DNA of 64,000 nt, taken from contig NC_064652.1 in assembly GCF_001723175.1 (NCBI RefSeq), forward strand, positions 1,240,001-1,304,000. Reading direction: 5' to 3'. The notes beneath the pieces are model-generated. The model was not told the DNA's origin. It ran no database searches and saw nothing but the letters and a program-made list of their open reading frames with translations. Of the stretch, positions 11,201 through 24,424 are shown one piece after another (the stretch's first letter is position 1; each line of letters opens with the position of its first letter). A program made the position numbers and the translations under genes. This DNA is from Penicillium oxalicum (taxonomy: Eukaryota; Ascomycota; Eurotiomycetes; Eurotiales; Aspergillaceae).

Positions 11201-14200
11201 TAAGACTGTATTTGTTCATTTGGAATACAAATCCAAGTGCATGATCGTGGTCCAATGAGAAAACTTTATATTATTTATTCCCCTACCCGCCGAGGAAAAT
11301 AAAGACCATTTTCATCGCAGCCGCCCGTTGGGCCAGGTCACGTCTTTGTTCTGCTTGAATCCGAAGCCCAAAGCCTATGAACCCCATGAGATGTTTTCCC
11401 TTGACCCGAGATTCAAGTTTCCGATCAGTCCGAATGGCCTGAAAATTAAATCATGTAATTTAGTCTTGGGGTGATCGAGACAAGCTTCAAATCATCGAGT
11501 GACTAGTAAAGTGGACATCATTTATTTAGTAGGGATGCGAAGCCTATACTGCCTTCGCTGTCACCGCTATTTGAGACCACGATGACAGTGCTTGAATGAA
11601 GGCTTTATTTCCTTTGGCCGTTGCCATCATGTGAGTCATTCCTCTTGTCTCTGACTTCATGCCTTGACACGAATACCCCTGTCACGAATGTTCCTTGCAC
11701 TCGTCCATGCTTGAAATGGAACCGTAGGTCCCGAAAGGCGGGGCATTACTGGCAGAGGTCATACACTTTCTTCTTTTTATGCCTCCTCTCGTAAGGTAAT
11801 CAGGTAACAATGCGAAGCTCCCGACAGATGCCTACTAACAATTACCAGATTAATGCCATAAGAGATTAATCAATGGTACCTTGAAGCTGAGCGAAGCGAC
11901 AGTCCCCACATGTTCCGTACTGATATCATGCTCGGTCGCTCAAACATGGGGACGAGTATGAGTCAACACCGTGTTGCAGTCTCTAGTAATTAGTGTCCCC
12001 ATGGGCGAAAAATATTTGTTGGTGCCCCGTCAACCGTCAGAATGGCATCAAAGATTTGAGAGGTTGTCTAAGCTCTTGCGCGCAACCTGGCTCTGACATC
12101 GGTTGCATCTTGTACTACTCTTCTGGCATTCAGATATAGTGGCTCGTCTTTCCCGTGTAACACTTTGTATCACTTTGCACACCTTCCCTAATCTCTGTAG
12201 TAGGTCCGGGATGGGGTGTGGCACGTCCTAAGCAGCCACATGCTGCAAAGGGCAGGTATCTAACATGATCCTCAACAACATTCCCCTCTATGATGACATT
12301 GATCTTCCGAACACCTCTTCCACTCGTACTGAATGATGGTCTCACCGGCTTTTTCCAAGCCCCCATTCCTTCTCTATCTCCCCCGTCCGCATTTTACAAT
12401 AGACTGCTGTGGGCCGTGGGGGCCGCTCCTTCGGTATTAGCTTGAATACACCTGTACTGTAAGTTTCTCTGTATCAACAAACATACATACATGCGGCACG
12501 AAGGTACAAACGCTGTGGAGGTATTTCTCACTACTATGTAATCATTGGCATTATTCCAGCCCCTTGGGCCAGTAGTCCTTTGAGTCCTTTCCGTCGGGTC
12601 GGCACTACAATCCTCCTTTACCGACTTTTGAATCTCTTCCTATCCAGATTAGGCCTTTCTCTTGTGAATTTTCAAAGAATCTGCCCGCGATTGACCCAGC
12701 CCCCGCTGCACTATCGTAAGTGGTGGTGGGTTTGTGTCAGATCCAGGTCCCAAGGGGACTGGGATACGTTCACGCGTCCGCCCCAGAGCTCGACATGCTG
12801 CCGTTTTTTAGTCCTGTCCAGCGGCGTTGGCAATAATTTGTCTGACGCAGATGCCAGATCGAGCTCGCCTCTGCACCTGAATCATTGGTGCATTCCCGTT
12901 ATCCCGATCTTGACATCCCGAAAGAATAACGACTGGCTTCTAGAAGTTTTCTATGTGATTTTTGGCGGCATTCTCCTCCTAAACTCAGGCCATATGGATA
13001 ACGGTCTTTGTTGGATTGAAGTCCATTTGCAAAAGTCCATTACTTGAGCGTCATAACAATTTCCATGCTTTTTTTTCCATCTTTTTCTTTACATGTGTTT
13101 ACCAGATTTGGTGTATTTTCCTGGAGGGGCAGGAAATTCAAAACAAGGAACTCTGTTTCGATTGTGATCGACTAGCTCACTCCAAAGTATGAAGCGTGTC
13201 TCAATTTCTCAAAGTTTGTTGACTGTGGAGCCGGAACAGTCGGTGACTGCATTGACAAGCGCAGCTTCATCCTGGAAACATCGAGAAGACACATGGTTTC
13301 AGAAATTAAATGGTTCTTGTGGAGCCCAAAATTAGAGTGGACTACTCCAATTAACGCAGACCTGGTGACCGGCCCACTTTTTCGTCTTATTATTGAGCGC
13401 TTGTTGTGTACAACGAGTATGTGCATACCGCCTATCACTTTCTCTGTCACTCGCAAGGTTGCTGACTGATTAAACATGTCTGTCCGGAGTCACTTGACTG
13501 TCGAACCTCCTCGAGTGCATACTGCAAGGCCACTCAGAGGTTGCCAGATCGTTGATACCTATGACCTGCTGTGCCCCGCACGGTTGCGTCGGGGAAAAGT
13601 CGATTTTCCAGACTGTATTCAATGTATTGTACATATTGTTTCCATCATTCCATGGCTGGACAAGAAAATAGGACAGTCCTGGACTCCCGACTGCCAGCCT
13701 AAGAACATGGAAATGAAGCACATTATTATTCGCTGGGGCGGGATAGATGTATTGCATGTATCGAGAATGAGCCCATTGACCAAACAAAATGTTTCCTCAC
13801 ACGCCCACTCGTCGTGCAGTTCGACCAGCCAGTCTCTATGTGAAACCTCAATGCTCGGTATCTGACTTACAAGCTACTTTTCCCGGCAATGTTCTGTAGT
13901 AATCAACTGGGAGTTTCCATGCAAGCCTCGTATTTCCCACCTAGCATTCGGAATCATAAGCCACGAACCGACCCAAAGAGTTGGAAAAGCGTGGGAAACC
14001 CATAAGTTTTAGCCTATAGGAGGGACCAATAATTCCCAGCTTTCTGGTAAGAAGTGTGCGTCAACGGCTTTGAGGGCTAGATAAGCATATGAGACCCGAA
14101 CCCCCTTCAGCCAGCAAAGGCACGCCGTTCTCAAGAAGGTACTTTGAGACCTGGTGACGATGATGCAGAGAGGCTGTCAACCAATCTTTGTGCTATCCAT

Positions 14201-17200
14201 GCATTTTATAAATTTGGCACATAGAGTGATCAATTCCCCATGGGGTCTTTCGGTGGGACCGGGAAATGCGCTGACCTTGTGGCGGACTGCTGAGTGTTAG
14301 TTCCGGACGATGGGAGCGAGACCGCAAAAGTCCGACCCGCGCAGATCTCGTTTTATTTATGCTTCGAGCTCAAGATCTAGGAAAAATAGAAAGCTTGGAC
14401 GGGAAACCCCTGATGGTATACTATGCTCGGAGAGTCGGTGATGGACAGGGCAATCAAATGAGGTTCCAGCCGATCAGACTGGATTTTGCCGTTAGCCTTT
14501 GGATCTTTCATACCCGGGTCGTCAATCTCAAAACATCATCATTTCATTGATCACTGACATCTGAGTGCTCCCGAAGCCCGGGGAACGGAGTTGTGGAGAT
14601 TCTTAACCAGGCCAGCTTAGTCTTTTATTGGTTACGAAACAGGGGGGATAGCTTCCATTCAGTTGCTGGTATTCGATCAAATTCAACGCCACGAAGGGAA
14701 ATACCCATCTTATGGAGAAGACATACACTTTTGTACAGTATGTATGTGTGTATCTCTGTATATGCATACATACGTCACGAGATATAGTAGTACGAGTCTA
14801 GCCGGATTTAGGTGTGTAGGACATACTCTACCTTTTACTTTATCTCCGTTGTTGCCATATTCTCCCCTGTTAATGCTCGCCGTACTCTATGACTATAAGC
14901 ATGGAGATGAACGGGAATATACCTTCCTGTGTATGACTCAATATCGCTACATGGGTCCTATAATACCGCACTTGGCTCGGTCCAGATTTTTTGTAGCATA
15001 ATCACTGCATCATTGATCGATATGTTGAAGATGGCTGTCCATCCAGCAGTATATATAATCAACTCGATGGCTACGTGTAGTATTGTCACCTACCAGTGAG
15101 GTGCACAAGAGATAGGTAAGCTGTGACCTTCTGAAACTTGGAGAAGACTCTAATTTCCCGAAAGCAGGTCTAAAAGATATTCCTTCTTCCTCGGGAATCT
15201 AATTTTGTTTCAAAAAATATTAAATCAGCCGTCAGGTGAGAAAAATCAATTATTTCAAAAATGTTGACGGTCGAGGGAAGAAGAGGTAGGGGTTGGGCGC
15301 CCAAGACTTTTTTTTTCTTTGGCGCGCCATGCGTGTGGCTGCCCATAGTGATTGGCTTGCTGCGCTGAAGATCAACACATCTGGATGGGAAGGATCTTAA
15401 CAACGATCAGTCGAGATAAAAGATCATTGTTGTGCATGCACCTCATCTGGTGTGCAAAAAAAATGATATGCATGTGTCTGTGGTCCTGGCTCAAAGTCAT
15501 CAAGTTCATATCAGACCGACTTCTGAGTTCAAGTATTCGTGCTTAATCAAGATTTGGTAATTGCTTTGTATTTCCAGTGTGAGTCCTGTATTACCGTAAT
15601 TACTCATGTAATGTGATGTACATACAGCACACTCGGCCAGGACTGACAGTAATACGGGATGTATTTTCCGATGCTTTTGCCTCCCGCCTTCTGAGATTCT
15701 TCCTTCCGTAGTTAGGCTTTGCCGCTAGGGCGATTCTTGTTTTCCGTCGCCTGTTAGGTTCAGGAAAATATTGACAGAAAAATCATTTTTCTCCTTCCTG
15801 ATTGCAGTGTCCATGTGTAAGATTATGGACATATCATTTTCCCCTCCCAAGTGGCTCGACAGCTCCCTTTACAGACTTTACAAATCCTCGATCTCCTGGA
15901 ATCGGCTAGCCCCGATCTGCACCGTCATAAATACTGGATTTTTTTCCGACTCACCACTTCCGCCCTGAAGGCGATGGTTTCCCTTGTGACATACCATCCG
16001 AGAACTCGGGAGAGGTTAAAGTAGGACCCATCAGATCGTGGGAAATTAAAACCCCCTAAATCAAGAAAAAAAAATACTACCCCAAAGATAAATTCCACAT
16101 CTATTCGGAAACAAAAAAAGGAAGCCGAAAATCATGATTATTTCTTTGAACTCAAAACATTTCCGCCAAAAAAAAATAAAAAGAAAATGGAAATAGTCAG
16201 CTAACATCCAGAAACCCTCCAACATTTACAGGGACCCACCTGTTTTTTCTGTCTCGTTCTGACCCTATTGATGTTTGCTTGCTTGCTTGCTGTCTGCATC
16301 CTGCGGCAGCTGTACAGCTGTAACCGAAATTTCCAGGCGGTGATGCTCAGCGGTTGAATTTCTGGATTGCGTCTGGCGCCTGATCACATCGACGGACGTG
16401 AAGATGGAGCTATCCACTTTAAATGTCGACACCCGTGGGGTTGCCATATAATAGTCCTTCCTTTCTCCCGTGTTCAAACGTCTTCAGATTAAAATTTTTA
16501 TTACAATTCATGTGCCTATCGCCTTGCCTCTGGAAATTTGAACACATCATTCAAATCTCCTTTCAGTCTGTCCCTGGGTTGTGTCTCCTTTTTCTATAGA
16601 GCCACTCTCCATTCCAACTATCTCTTCTTCAACTCTGACGGCCAACCCGATCATTTCACTTATTCGGCAAGAGTCCGAAATCAATTGGAAGAAATCCACG
16701 GCACATTGAACCTTGGGTTTCCTAACTCAATCTCCTCACGCTCCCTACCTAGAGGCGGCATCTATTTCATCACCCCAAGTGACTTCGTTGAACTACTGAA
16801 GTTGTGTGGTGTGACAAGTCGCCCTTGCAGAATCGCCGCATACTGCTTGGTGCTTGAGGCCCGAGGATTTTCCGCCGGATCGAAATTGCGACTGATTTCC
16901 AAACAATTGCAGGGGGAGCAATGCAGACGCTCTAAACCCCACGCCCGCTCCTTGCTCCGATATCATCAGTCTCCACCTTTACATTCCTCGCTCCCTTTGA
17001 AACCTTGACCCATCAACCTGGGGTATAAGCGACACCTGTTGGGGAGAGTCAAAAGCACGCCTCCTGGGTACTTTTTTCTTTCCTCGCACTACAGGATCCT
17101 GTTTTCCTCTCTCTTATCTCTGGATCGATAACGGGGAACTTTGATCCTCTTCCTTGACATTTTCTCGAGAATATTCCACACGCGCGTGTTGCGGCGCAAG

Positions 17201-17224
17201 TCCGATTTCATCTCGCCTCACAAA
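5235..17224. other. gene-free region of about 12 kb
   Basis: Nothing here reads as a conserved protein in any frame. The longest ATG or near-cognate frames (143 aa at 5940-6371 minus, 155 aa at 12580-13047 plus, 129 aa at 13476-13865 plus) lack domains, have coding-atypical composition and are not linked by clear splice sites. Base composition is roughly balanced, so it does not look like a strongly RIP-mutated AT island. Short microsatellite-like patches occur (CATA/CATAC repeats near 7300, 12482 and 14750; GCTT repeats near 16276). The last ~700 bp, rich in pyrimidine tracts, probably includes the leader and promoter of the MFS gene at 17225. It could host non-coding transcripts or decayed genes that I cannot identify. 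Confidence 0.5.
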
Positions 17225-19344
17225 ATGTTCCAACGACCGGCTTGTTTACAGGGTCGACGGCGACGCAATCGCGCCGTCGAGGATTGGACAGCCTTTCCCG
17301 TTCGGCAACTATTCATTTTGGGTAAGTCTCGTACTTTTCGCTCGAAGCTCTGCGAATGGGCTAAGGGTCATTGCGATGTATCCAAATATTCTCGGGATGA
17401 CCATGGCCCTTGTCACTCGCTGCGTGAGAGGTATCGGGAGGGGTGGAATATGCTGCCCGAACCTGGTAGTGCATCTTTTGAGGACCTCGATTATTGACAT
17501 GTAATGACAGCTCTTGTGCGAATCTGCGAGCCCATCGCGTTCATGTCGATCTTTCCATACGTGTATCGAATGGTCGAATCATTTCATGTGACCGACAATG
17601 ACCAGAAAATCGCTCTCTATGCCGGTATGATCACGTCCTCCTTCACCTTCGCAGAGTTCTCTGCAGGTATGTTCTGGGGGCGGATGAGCGATCGGATCGG
17701 CCGCAAACCGGTGCTTGTCATGGGATTGGTAGGCACAGCCATCAGCATGGTCGCTTTCGGCTTTGCGCCCAATCTGGCCACCGCAATGGTTGCACGAGCT
17801 CTCGGCGGATTACTGAACGGCAACATCGGCGTTCTGCAGACGACCGTGGCAGAGATCGTGACCGTCAAGGAGCATCAGCCGCGGGCTTACTCGATCATGC
17901 CGTTCGTGTGGTGTCTGGGCTCGATCATTGGGCCAGCCATGGGGGGTGCACTTGCCCAACCGTGCGACAACTACCCACAGCTTTTCTCGCGTGACACCTT
18001 GTTCGACCGTTTCCCATTTCTGCTGCCCAATCTGGTCTGTATCGGAGTGCTGATGTGCGGAATCGTCGTCGGATTTCTGTTTTTGGAGGAAACGCACCCC
18101 GAAAAGAAACACCGTCGGGACCCTGGTCGAGAGTTGGGCAACTGGCTCGTCAACCAATGCTGGACCAGCCGCCTGCAGCTCCCCGAGGTCTCTGATGTCG
18201 AGGGCAAAGAGACCAGGTACATTGCATACAACGACACTGATGACGTTCCACCCGAGTACACGAGTGCCGAATCATCGCCCTGCCTCCGCCCTGTGAAGTT
18301 GAACGTGGGGAAGAGCATGGGCGACCATGCCGGGGTAGCCGCGTGCGATACCGACGTAGAGGGACAGAAACCGGCTGCGCCCAAGGCCTTCACGCGGCAA
18401 GTCATCTTGACCATTGTTGCGTATGGCATCCTCGCCTAGTGAGTTGGCTCCAATCATCACGGTCCTCCCGGCCATCGTTTGGTCTTCACACTGCATAGTG
18501 ACTGACGTTTGTCTTCCCCCACAGCCACAGCGTTTCCTTCGATCAGCTGATGCCGGTCTTTTTGAGCACCCCCAAATCCGATGAGGCGGTGGTGTTACCC
18601 CTCAAATTTACCGGTGGTCTTGGGTTACCAACAAAGACCATCGGCTTCATGCTGGCCGTGCAAGGAGTCTACTCCATGATCGCGCAGCTGTGGCTCTTCC
18701 CATTTGTGGTCAAGCACTTTGGAACTTTGCGCACGTTCCGTTTTGTCTTGCTCGCTTGGCCGCCGCTCTACTTGGCTGTGCCTTACCTGATCCTGCTGCC
18801 CACAAAGCTTCAGATGCCTGCCGTCTACGCCGCCCTGATCAGCAAGATCACCTTCCACGTGATCGCCTTCCCCGCCATCGCCATCTTGCTGGCTAACGCG
18901 GCTCCCACATCAAAGGTACTTGGCTCCATCAACGGTGCTGCTGCCTCCACTGCCAGTCTGAGTCGCGCCTTTGGCCCCACGATCACTGGCCTGCTGCACT
19001 CCAGAGGTCTGCTGAGTGGATACTCAGTGCTGGCATGGTGGGCCTGTGGGCTGGTTTGCATCGTTGGCGCCATCCAAAGCTTCTGGATGGAAGAGTCCGC
19101 CGAGCCTGAGCGCTTCAAGACTCCTACCTCCGAGATGGACAACGAAGAGGTCAAGCAGGAGTCGCTCTCAAGCGATGCCGATTTGTATCTCGGTCGCGAT
19201 TCCATCTCAGAGGAAGAGCAACGCTTACTGTCTCTCCGCTCCAGCCTTGATCATGAGTTCGATATCAACACCCTGAGCTTGACTCCAATCAATGACTTTT
19301 CGACTCCCCCTGAGACGGAGCTGGAGTCAAAAAGCTGCACTTGA
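17225..19344 (+). CDS. MFS transporter (DHA1/ZIF-like)
   Basis: Three exons: 17225-17321, 17511-18438 and 18525-19344; 614 aa. ATG 17225 is chosen for its good context (ACAAAATG) and because the frame further left has no ATG. Splicing intron 1 (GTAAGT..TGACAG, 189 bp) gives QLFILALVRICEPIAFMSIF, the usual first membrane segment of this family. Intron 2 (GTGAGT..CCACAG, 86 bp) splits a Tyr codon (GILA-YHSVSFDQ). The MFS signature in the TM2-TM3 loop is intact (GRMSDRIGRKPVL). A ~100-residue hydrophilic, acidic loop separates the two halves, and the C-terminal tail is acidic and probably cytoplasmic. Related proteins include plant zinc-induced facilitators and fungal tetracycline-resistance-like carriers; the substrate cannot be told from sequence. 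It stands alone after the 13-kb gene-free stretch. Confidence 0.9.
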
Positions 19345-21097
19345 CAGAGGACTCGAAAACTCAGACCCATGATTATCCGACGACATGTTTCTTCTTTTGG
19401 CTTTCGCCCCCCTTTTCAAAGCCTTGACGGGGTCAACGTGTTGCCTCTTTCGTGCAACAGGCACCCCCTCTCTCACCGGCTTTATCTTCTCAGATTCCCC
19501 CATTTTTCAACCATGATACCTTTTGTACCTTTTATATCCCTCCGCTGCTTCTGTTTCTCCTGAATCTGCTTTGTTTCTAGCGAGTGACCTTAACTTGCTG
19601 TCCTGGTCCTGTCCCCACCTCCTCCACCCCTTACCCTCGAGGCGACTTGGTGATCTTTTCTTTTTGTTTTCTTTGCTCTCTCTCTCTTCAACTTCTCTTT
19701 GCTATTCCCTCCTCTTGATTAAGCGGTCTTGTTCGACCGTGTGCATGGCGTACATGATATAGAATGGATGCATCTTGGACAACCTCAGCATCTGGACATG
19801 GGGCTTCGATCTTGGAAGCCTCATTCCCCTTGGGTCCTCGGGCGGTGATCTGCGTTTCTTGGTTTTTCTTTTTCCTGTACTTGGGAGCATTGAAAGGGAC
19901 TTTATTTTGACGATACTCATGCATCTGGGAGGTCATCTGTGCTACTTTGATTCCATCTTTCTGGAGCTCCTCCGCCGCCATCGAACAATTTCCTAGAGCG
20001 ATAGATTTTCATCACATTGAACTTAGTGCGACCGTGTCAAAGTACATTGTGGTCCACTCAAATGATTATTTATTTTCCTCCTCGAGCTCTTACGTACAGT
20101 CCATTTATTCTCAGATTACCATATTCCACCACAACTTCAGTGCGACCTCGTTCGCGTCAACCGTGCATGCCTCGAACCGTCTGACACGTGAGACTAACGT
20201 TCGCTCAAATAGCCCCTTCGACAGTGTCCCACCTGCACTGCTTTCTGTTCAGTTCGCAACTTCCTCAATGATGCAACACATTTAGTAGCTGGATATTTCT
20301 CAAATTCACGAGCACCTGTCGCGCTTCTGTGGATCCGCCATAGGTGGCAGCTAGGTAGAGACAGCCGAATTGCTCCACTACGCAGTATCTGAAAGCTGCA
20401 GAGAGCTCGTCCGACTATCCGAGTCTTTACAGCCATGCCGCAATGAGTGCTGCTCGAAGGTCTTTGACAGCCACACACGACTGAGTGACACTCTATCCCA
20501 CCCACCTTCAGATGCAGAACGATCCACGCCACGGAGTGGACTGGTCAATTCAATGCCTGAACGCCTCCAAAACCTGGGGTACCGGTAGCGCCCAGTTCCC
20601 CGTTCCCGAGGGCAACTTAAAAACTCTCTCCGTCACTGGCACTGTGCACCGACCCGAACTCCACCAGATTCCAGTGGTTGAGCAGCCGACATGACTTTTC
20701 CATCTCCTGTCGACGGCTGACAAAATTTTGAACTTGCAGCTTCACCAACGATCCGCTCAAGGACAGTGGGTACCTCACAACCCATCGGCCTTCTTCAACG
20801 CTTTCCAAGCTCGTGCATCGGGGAACATTTTGTCTCCGCCGAGTGTCTTCTCAGTGCGGAGATCGCATTCATTCCGCCTCTTACCTCAAGCAGTGCGGGC
20901 CGCTTCCTCGTTGTGTCGCAACCATCTGCAAAGCTGATGCTGTTATAATCTGAGACTCTACACGCCCCGCACAAAATCCAGGATCATGAATAGGGGATTT
21001 GGTAATCTTCAGTCGCCATTCTCGACACCGATTGCTGCAGAGTTCCACCGCGAAGAGATGATCGCAGGTCTGTGGCGCTCACACATCTTTCTTCACC
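19345..21097. other. intergenic, MFS 3' region and Zn2Cys6 gene leader
   Basis: Apart from the small minus-strand ORF at 19688-19981, only short unconserved frames are seen. The plus-strand frame around 20512-20694 (60 codons from an ATG) may be a leader ORF of the downstream regulator, but nothing supports it beyond being open. Confidence 0.5.
19688..19981 (-). CDS. possible small protein, 97 aa, unknown
   Basis: An ATG-initiated frame lies on the minus strand, converging on the MFS gene. It starts MAAEELQKDGIKVAQMTSQM and is rich in Lys, Gln and Glu in a way that reads like protein rather than chance translation. A GTACGC near 19752 could be a donor, so the C-terminus after about residue 77 is uncertain. 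I recognise no family. It could be the first exon of a small gene or a chance ORF in the MFS 3' region. Confidence 0.35.
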   Translation of the reverse strand: MAAEELQKDGIKVAQMTSQMHEYRQNKVPFNAPKYRKKKNQETQITARGPKGNEASKIEAPCPDAEVVQDASILYHVRHAHGRTRPLNQEEGIAKRS

Positions 21098-24000
21098 ATG
21101 CCTCCCGCTCCGTCCCCGCCTTCGCCCAACGCTTCCAGCAGGAAGAGAGCTCATCCAGCTTTTGAGACATCGCCAACGCAATTCAGCGATGTGAAATCCG
21201 CGCGGACGGACCCAATCGCTGCCGCCTCCATACCCTCTATCTCCCCCGCCGTCTCAACTGCACATTCCACCCTTACCACAGCCTCGACGGCCTCTTCTTC
21301 CGCCTTCCGAAATGTGTCGGCTTGCAATCGCTGCAGACTGCGCAAGAATCGTTGTGATCAGAGACTCCCCCGGTGTCAATCGTGCGAAAAGGCCGGAGTA
21401 CGCTGTGTCGGATACGACCCAATCACCAAGCGAGAAATTCCCCGCAGCTACGTGCATTTCTTAGAGACGCGTGTCGCTTATCTGGAAAAACAACTGGTCG
21501 AGCACAAAATCGAGTTCAAAAAGGCTGTGGCATTCGACGAAGAAGAAGCTGTCAAGGCCGAGACTGAGGGGGTCACCGCACGGGTCGGGTCTGCATCCGA
21601 CGCTCCATCTGACGGAGCAGAAAAGAGGAGATCCGACCCGACCAACACGGACGAGGGTGAGAGACATGTTGAAAAAGTCGATGAAAAGGCGAGTAACTAC
21701 CCGGAAAGGAATTATAATGCAGCGGAGGAAGAAAATTGGCGCTTGCACAATCTCGTGTCGAACATAGGCATGGTTTCCGTTCAAGGAACCTCAGATCCGC
21801 GATATCTTGGCTCGGCTTCGGGTATCTCCTTTGCCAGAGTTGTATTTGCAGCTGTACGAAGCTCGCTCCCAGGAAATCTGCCAGAGCGGAATTCAATGCG
21901 CTCGAGTGAGCGATTGCCACAGACCGCGGCTGGTCCAGCTGGTGGATCCATGCGCGATTCATTTTTCGGCCTCCAAACCAAACCAATGATGAAACGTGCT
22001 CATTTCCCCGAGCGGGAGCTTGCCGAACGTCTAGTGGACCTTTACTTTGAGCATGCCAATCCTCAAATGCCAATTCTCCACCGCGGTGATTTCATGGAAT
22101 TGCTGGATCGCACTTACTTGGCTGAAGAGAACAAGCGCTCTCCACGTGCTCTCTACATCCTCAACATCGTTTTCGCCATTGGTGCAGGGATCATCTTCGA
22201 AGACAGGTCCCAGTCTCAGGATGAGGAGGATGACGCAGGTCTTGGGAGGGCTTCATCCACTTCGAAAAGGCCTCGGTTGTCTCATCATCAATTTCAGCCC
22301 GAGGAATACCACGCATCCGCGATTGTGCACCTGGAATCATTCCTAGGGTCTTCGCCGAGCGAAGGATTTGGGGGGCTGGAAGAACTTCAGGCGGTCCTAC
22401 TGCTGGCTAGCTTTGCTTTGCTTCGGCCCGTGGCTCCTGGCCTCTGGTACATTGTTGGTGTAGCAATGCGTTTGGCAGTTGATCTTGGGCTTCATTACGA
22501 AGATGGAGTCGGCCTCGGCAGCGTAAAAGATGGCAACAAGAATCAATCCCACGTTGAGCCAAGCGAGCGGGGACGCCGAGAATGGGTACGCGATCTACGA
22601 CGCCGTCTATGGTGGTGCGTATACAGTTTTGATCGACTGGTTGCAACTTGCGTTGGACGACCCTTTGGCATCAATGACCAAGCCATCAGCACAGAATTCC
22701 CCTCGCTAGTTGACGACACATTTATCACACGATCAGGCTTTGTAAAGCCGCCGGATGGAGCGCCAACATACAAACACGTCGCATTCCATTATTTCAAGCT
22801 CCGGCTTCTTCAATCCGAGATTCATGACGTTCTCCAATACCAACAGGCTCGTGCAAGTCGCAGGCGAGCCCCTGGTCTTCCAACAGTTCTCCCCCACGAT
22901 GATCTTATGAGTCCATTCCTTCAAGGATTTGATTCGTTCCGCTCATGGCGTCATGACGTACACCGTCGCCTGATAGAATGGAAGGAGACCGCTCCCACCC
23001 GTCATGAGACCGGGGTGCGCTTTTCGATCGAATTGCTGGAGTTGAATTACTGGCAAGCGATAATCTTACTTTACCAGCAAAGTTTGACCGTCCCGGCAGA
23101 GCTGGCCTCAGAGCTCACACCAGCGGACGATGTGTCGAGTCCATCTTTCTCATATCCCGACGATGGCGATGACGAGGATCACGTGTATTTGAATGTCGCG
23201 GAAGCAGGCCAGAAAGTGATTAGGATTTACCGGCAGCTGCATCGCGTGCGCTTGGTAAACTACACGTATCTTGCCACGCACCATATCTTCATGGCAGGTA
23301 TGCATACGCTCGATTCCCCATTCAGCTCTCACCTTCCCAGCCTCTCCCCTTTCTTCCGATGAGCGAGAAATTTCGCTTTTCTGCCCCAAGAGCTAATCTT
23401 CTTCTCCAGGCATTTCCTTTTTGTATGCTATTTGGCATTCGCCTTTGGTCCGCAGTCGCTTGGTACGTATGATCTGAAATCCTTACACGTGTGTCCTGGT
23501 CGTTGCTGGGGTTGAAACTAATCTCTGCCTTCTTGACAGACTCTCGACGAGGTGGATTTTACTGTACTTGCAGCAACTTCTGTTCTTGGGGACCTCACTC
23601 ACAAGTGCCCTCCTGCTGAAAATTGCCGCGATGCCTTTGAGCGGATGAGTAAGGCCACGGTCCGGATGAGCCTCTCAACAACAGGATTTGGGTCACAAGT
23701 CGACGTTGCCCGCATCCAAGGTGCCACTTACAATGCGAGTAATGTTTACTCGAGTCGGCGTCACTCCTGGAATTCCCGCAGTCAGAATGATCAAGGACAA
23801 TCTCGACGCCCAACTTATGCGCGTGCATCCCGACCAGCACCCAAATTTGACATGAATCTGGCTGAGCTTTTCAGTGATGCAAATACGCCCCTGGCCGACA
23901 AGACGCAGTCTGAGGTCAGGACCCCTGGAAATAGCTATGCGGTTCGACCAGAGACGGCCGAGGTAGTTGCACCGGAGATGACTCGCCCAATTGCCCAGCG

Positions 24001-24424
24001 GACTCCTTCTATGGAGTACTTTATGAAATACGAGGGCCAAGCGTCACCACAGTTGCAGAATAATCCGCACTTTTCATATGGCAACTCTCCGCCCCAGGAC
24101 GGCTCCTCGGGGACTGCCGTTCAATCCATCAGCAAGTCTCAGGATGTGCGACCTGCCGACCATGACAATAATCAGAGAGTTGGTCTAGATTTCTTGGACT
24201 TTTCAACGGGTGGCCATGAAGCTCCACCCGCCGAGCAAAATGCAAATTCGGAATACAATTTGGCCGGCATGCCGACCTTAGGTCAAAATGTAGGAATTGA
24301 CCTCGGATTCGGCATGGCGATGGATTTTCAGCATGATTGGAGCGAGAACCCCAACTACGATATTCTCGATGGTTTCTTCTTTGGTGGCACGGGGGGTGGA
24401 CCCCCTAGCGGCGAGGGAGGCTGA
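21098..24424 (+). CDS. Zn2Cys6 transcription factor with fungal-specific domain
   Basis: Three exons: 21098-23297, 23410-23462 (53 nt) and 23540-24424; 1045 aa. The start ATG has context CACCATG. A Ser/Thr/Pro/Ala-rich N-terminus is followed by a canonical binuclear cluster at about residues 76-103 (C-x2-C-x6-C-x6-C-x2-C-x6-C, beginning CNRCRLRKNRC). A linker and short coiled coil follow (YVHFLETRVAYLEKQL), the usual dimerisation element. The middle-homology (fungal_trans) region starts near residue 305 (ERLVDLYFEHANPQMPILHR) and includes LRRRLWWCVYSFDRL. Intron 1 (GTATGC..TCCAG) gives MAGISFLYAIWHSP; intron 2 (GTACGT..GACAG) gives RSRLTLDEVDF. Both junctions restore typical family sequence. 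The C-terminal ~250 residues are Gln/Asn/Ser-rich with a Gly-rich end, probably an activation region. Targets are unknown. Confidence 0.9.

Noticed and set aside
12580..13047. 155-codon plus-strand frame in the gene-free region
   Set aside because: No domain, Trp/Arg/Ser composition typical of chance translation, no splice partners.
16538..17008. 156-codon frame upstream of the MFS gene
   Set aside because: It begins with TTG and has no ATG start; it probably lies in the leader or promoter of the MFS gene.
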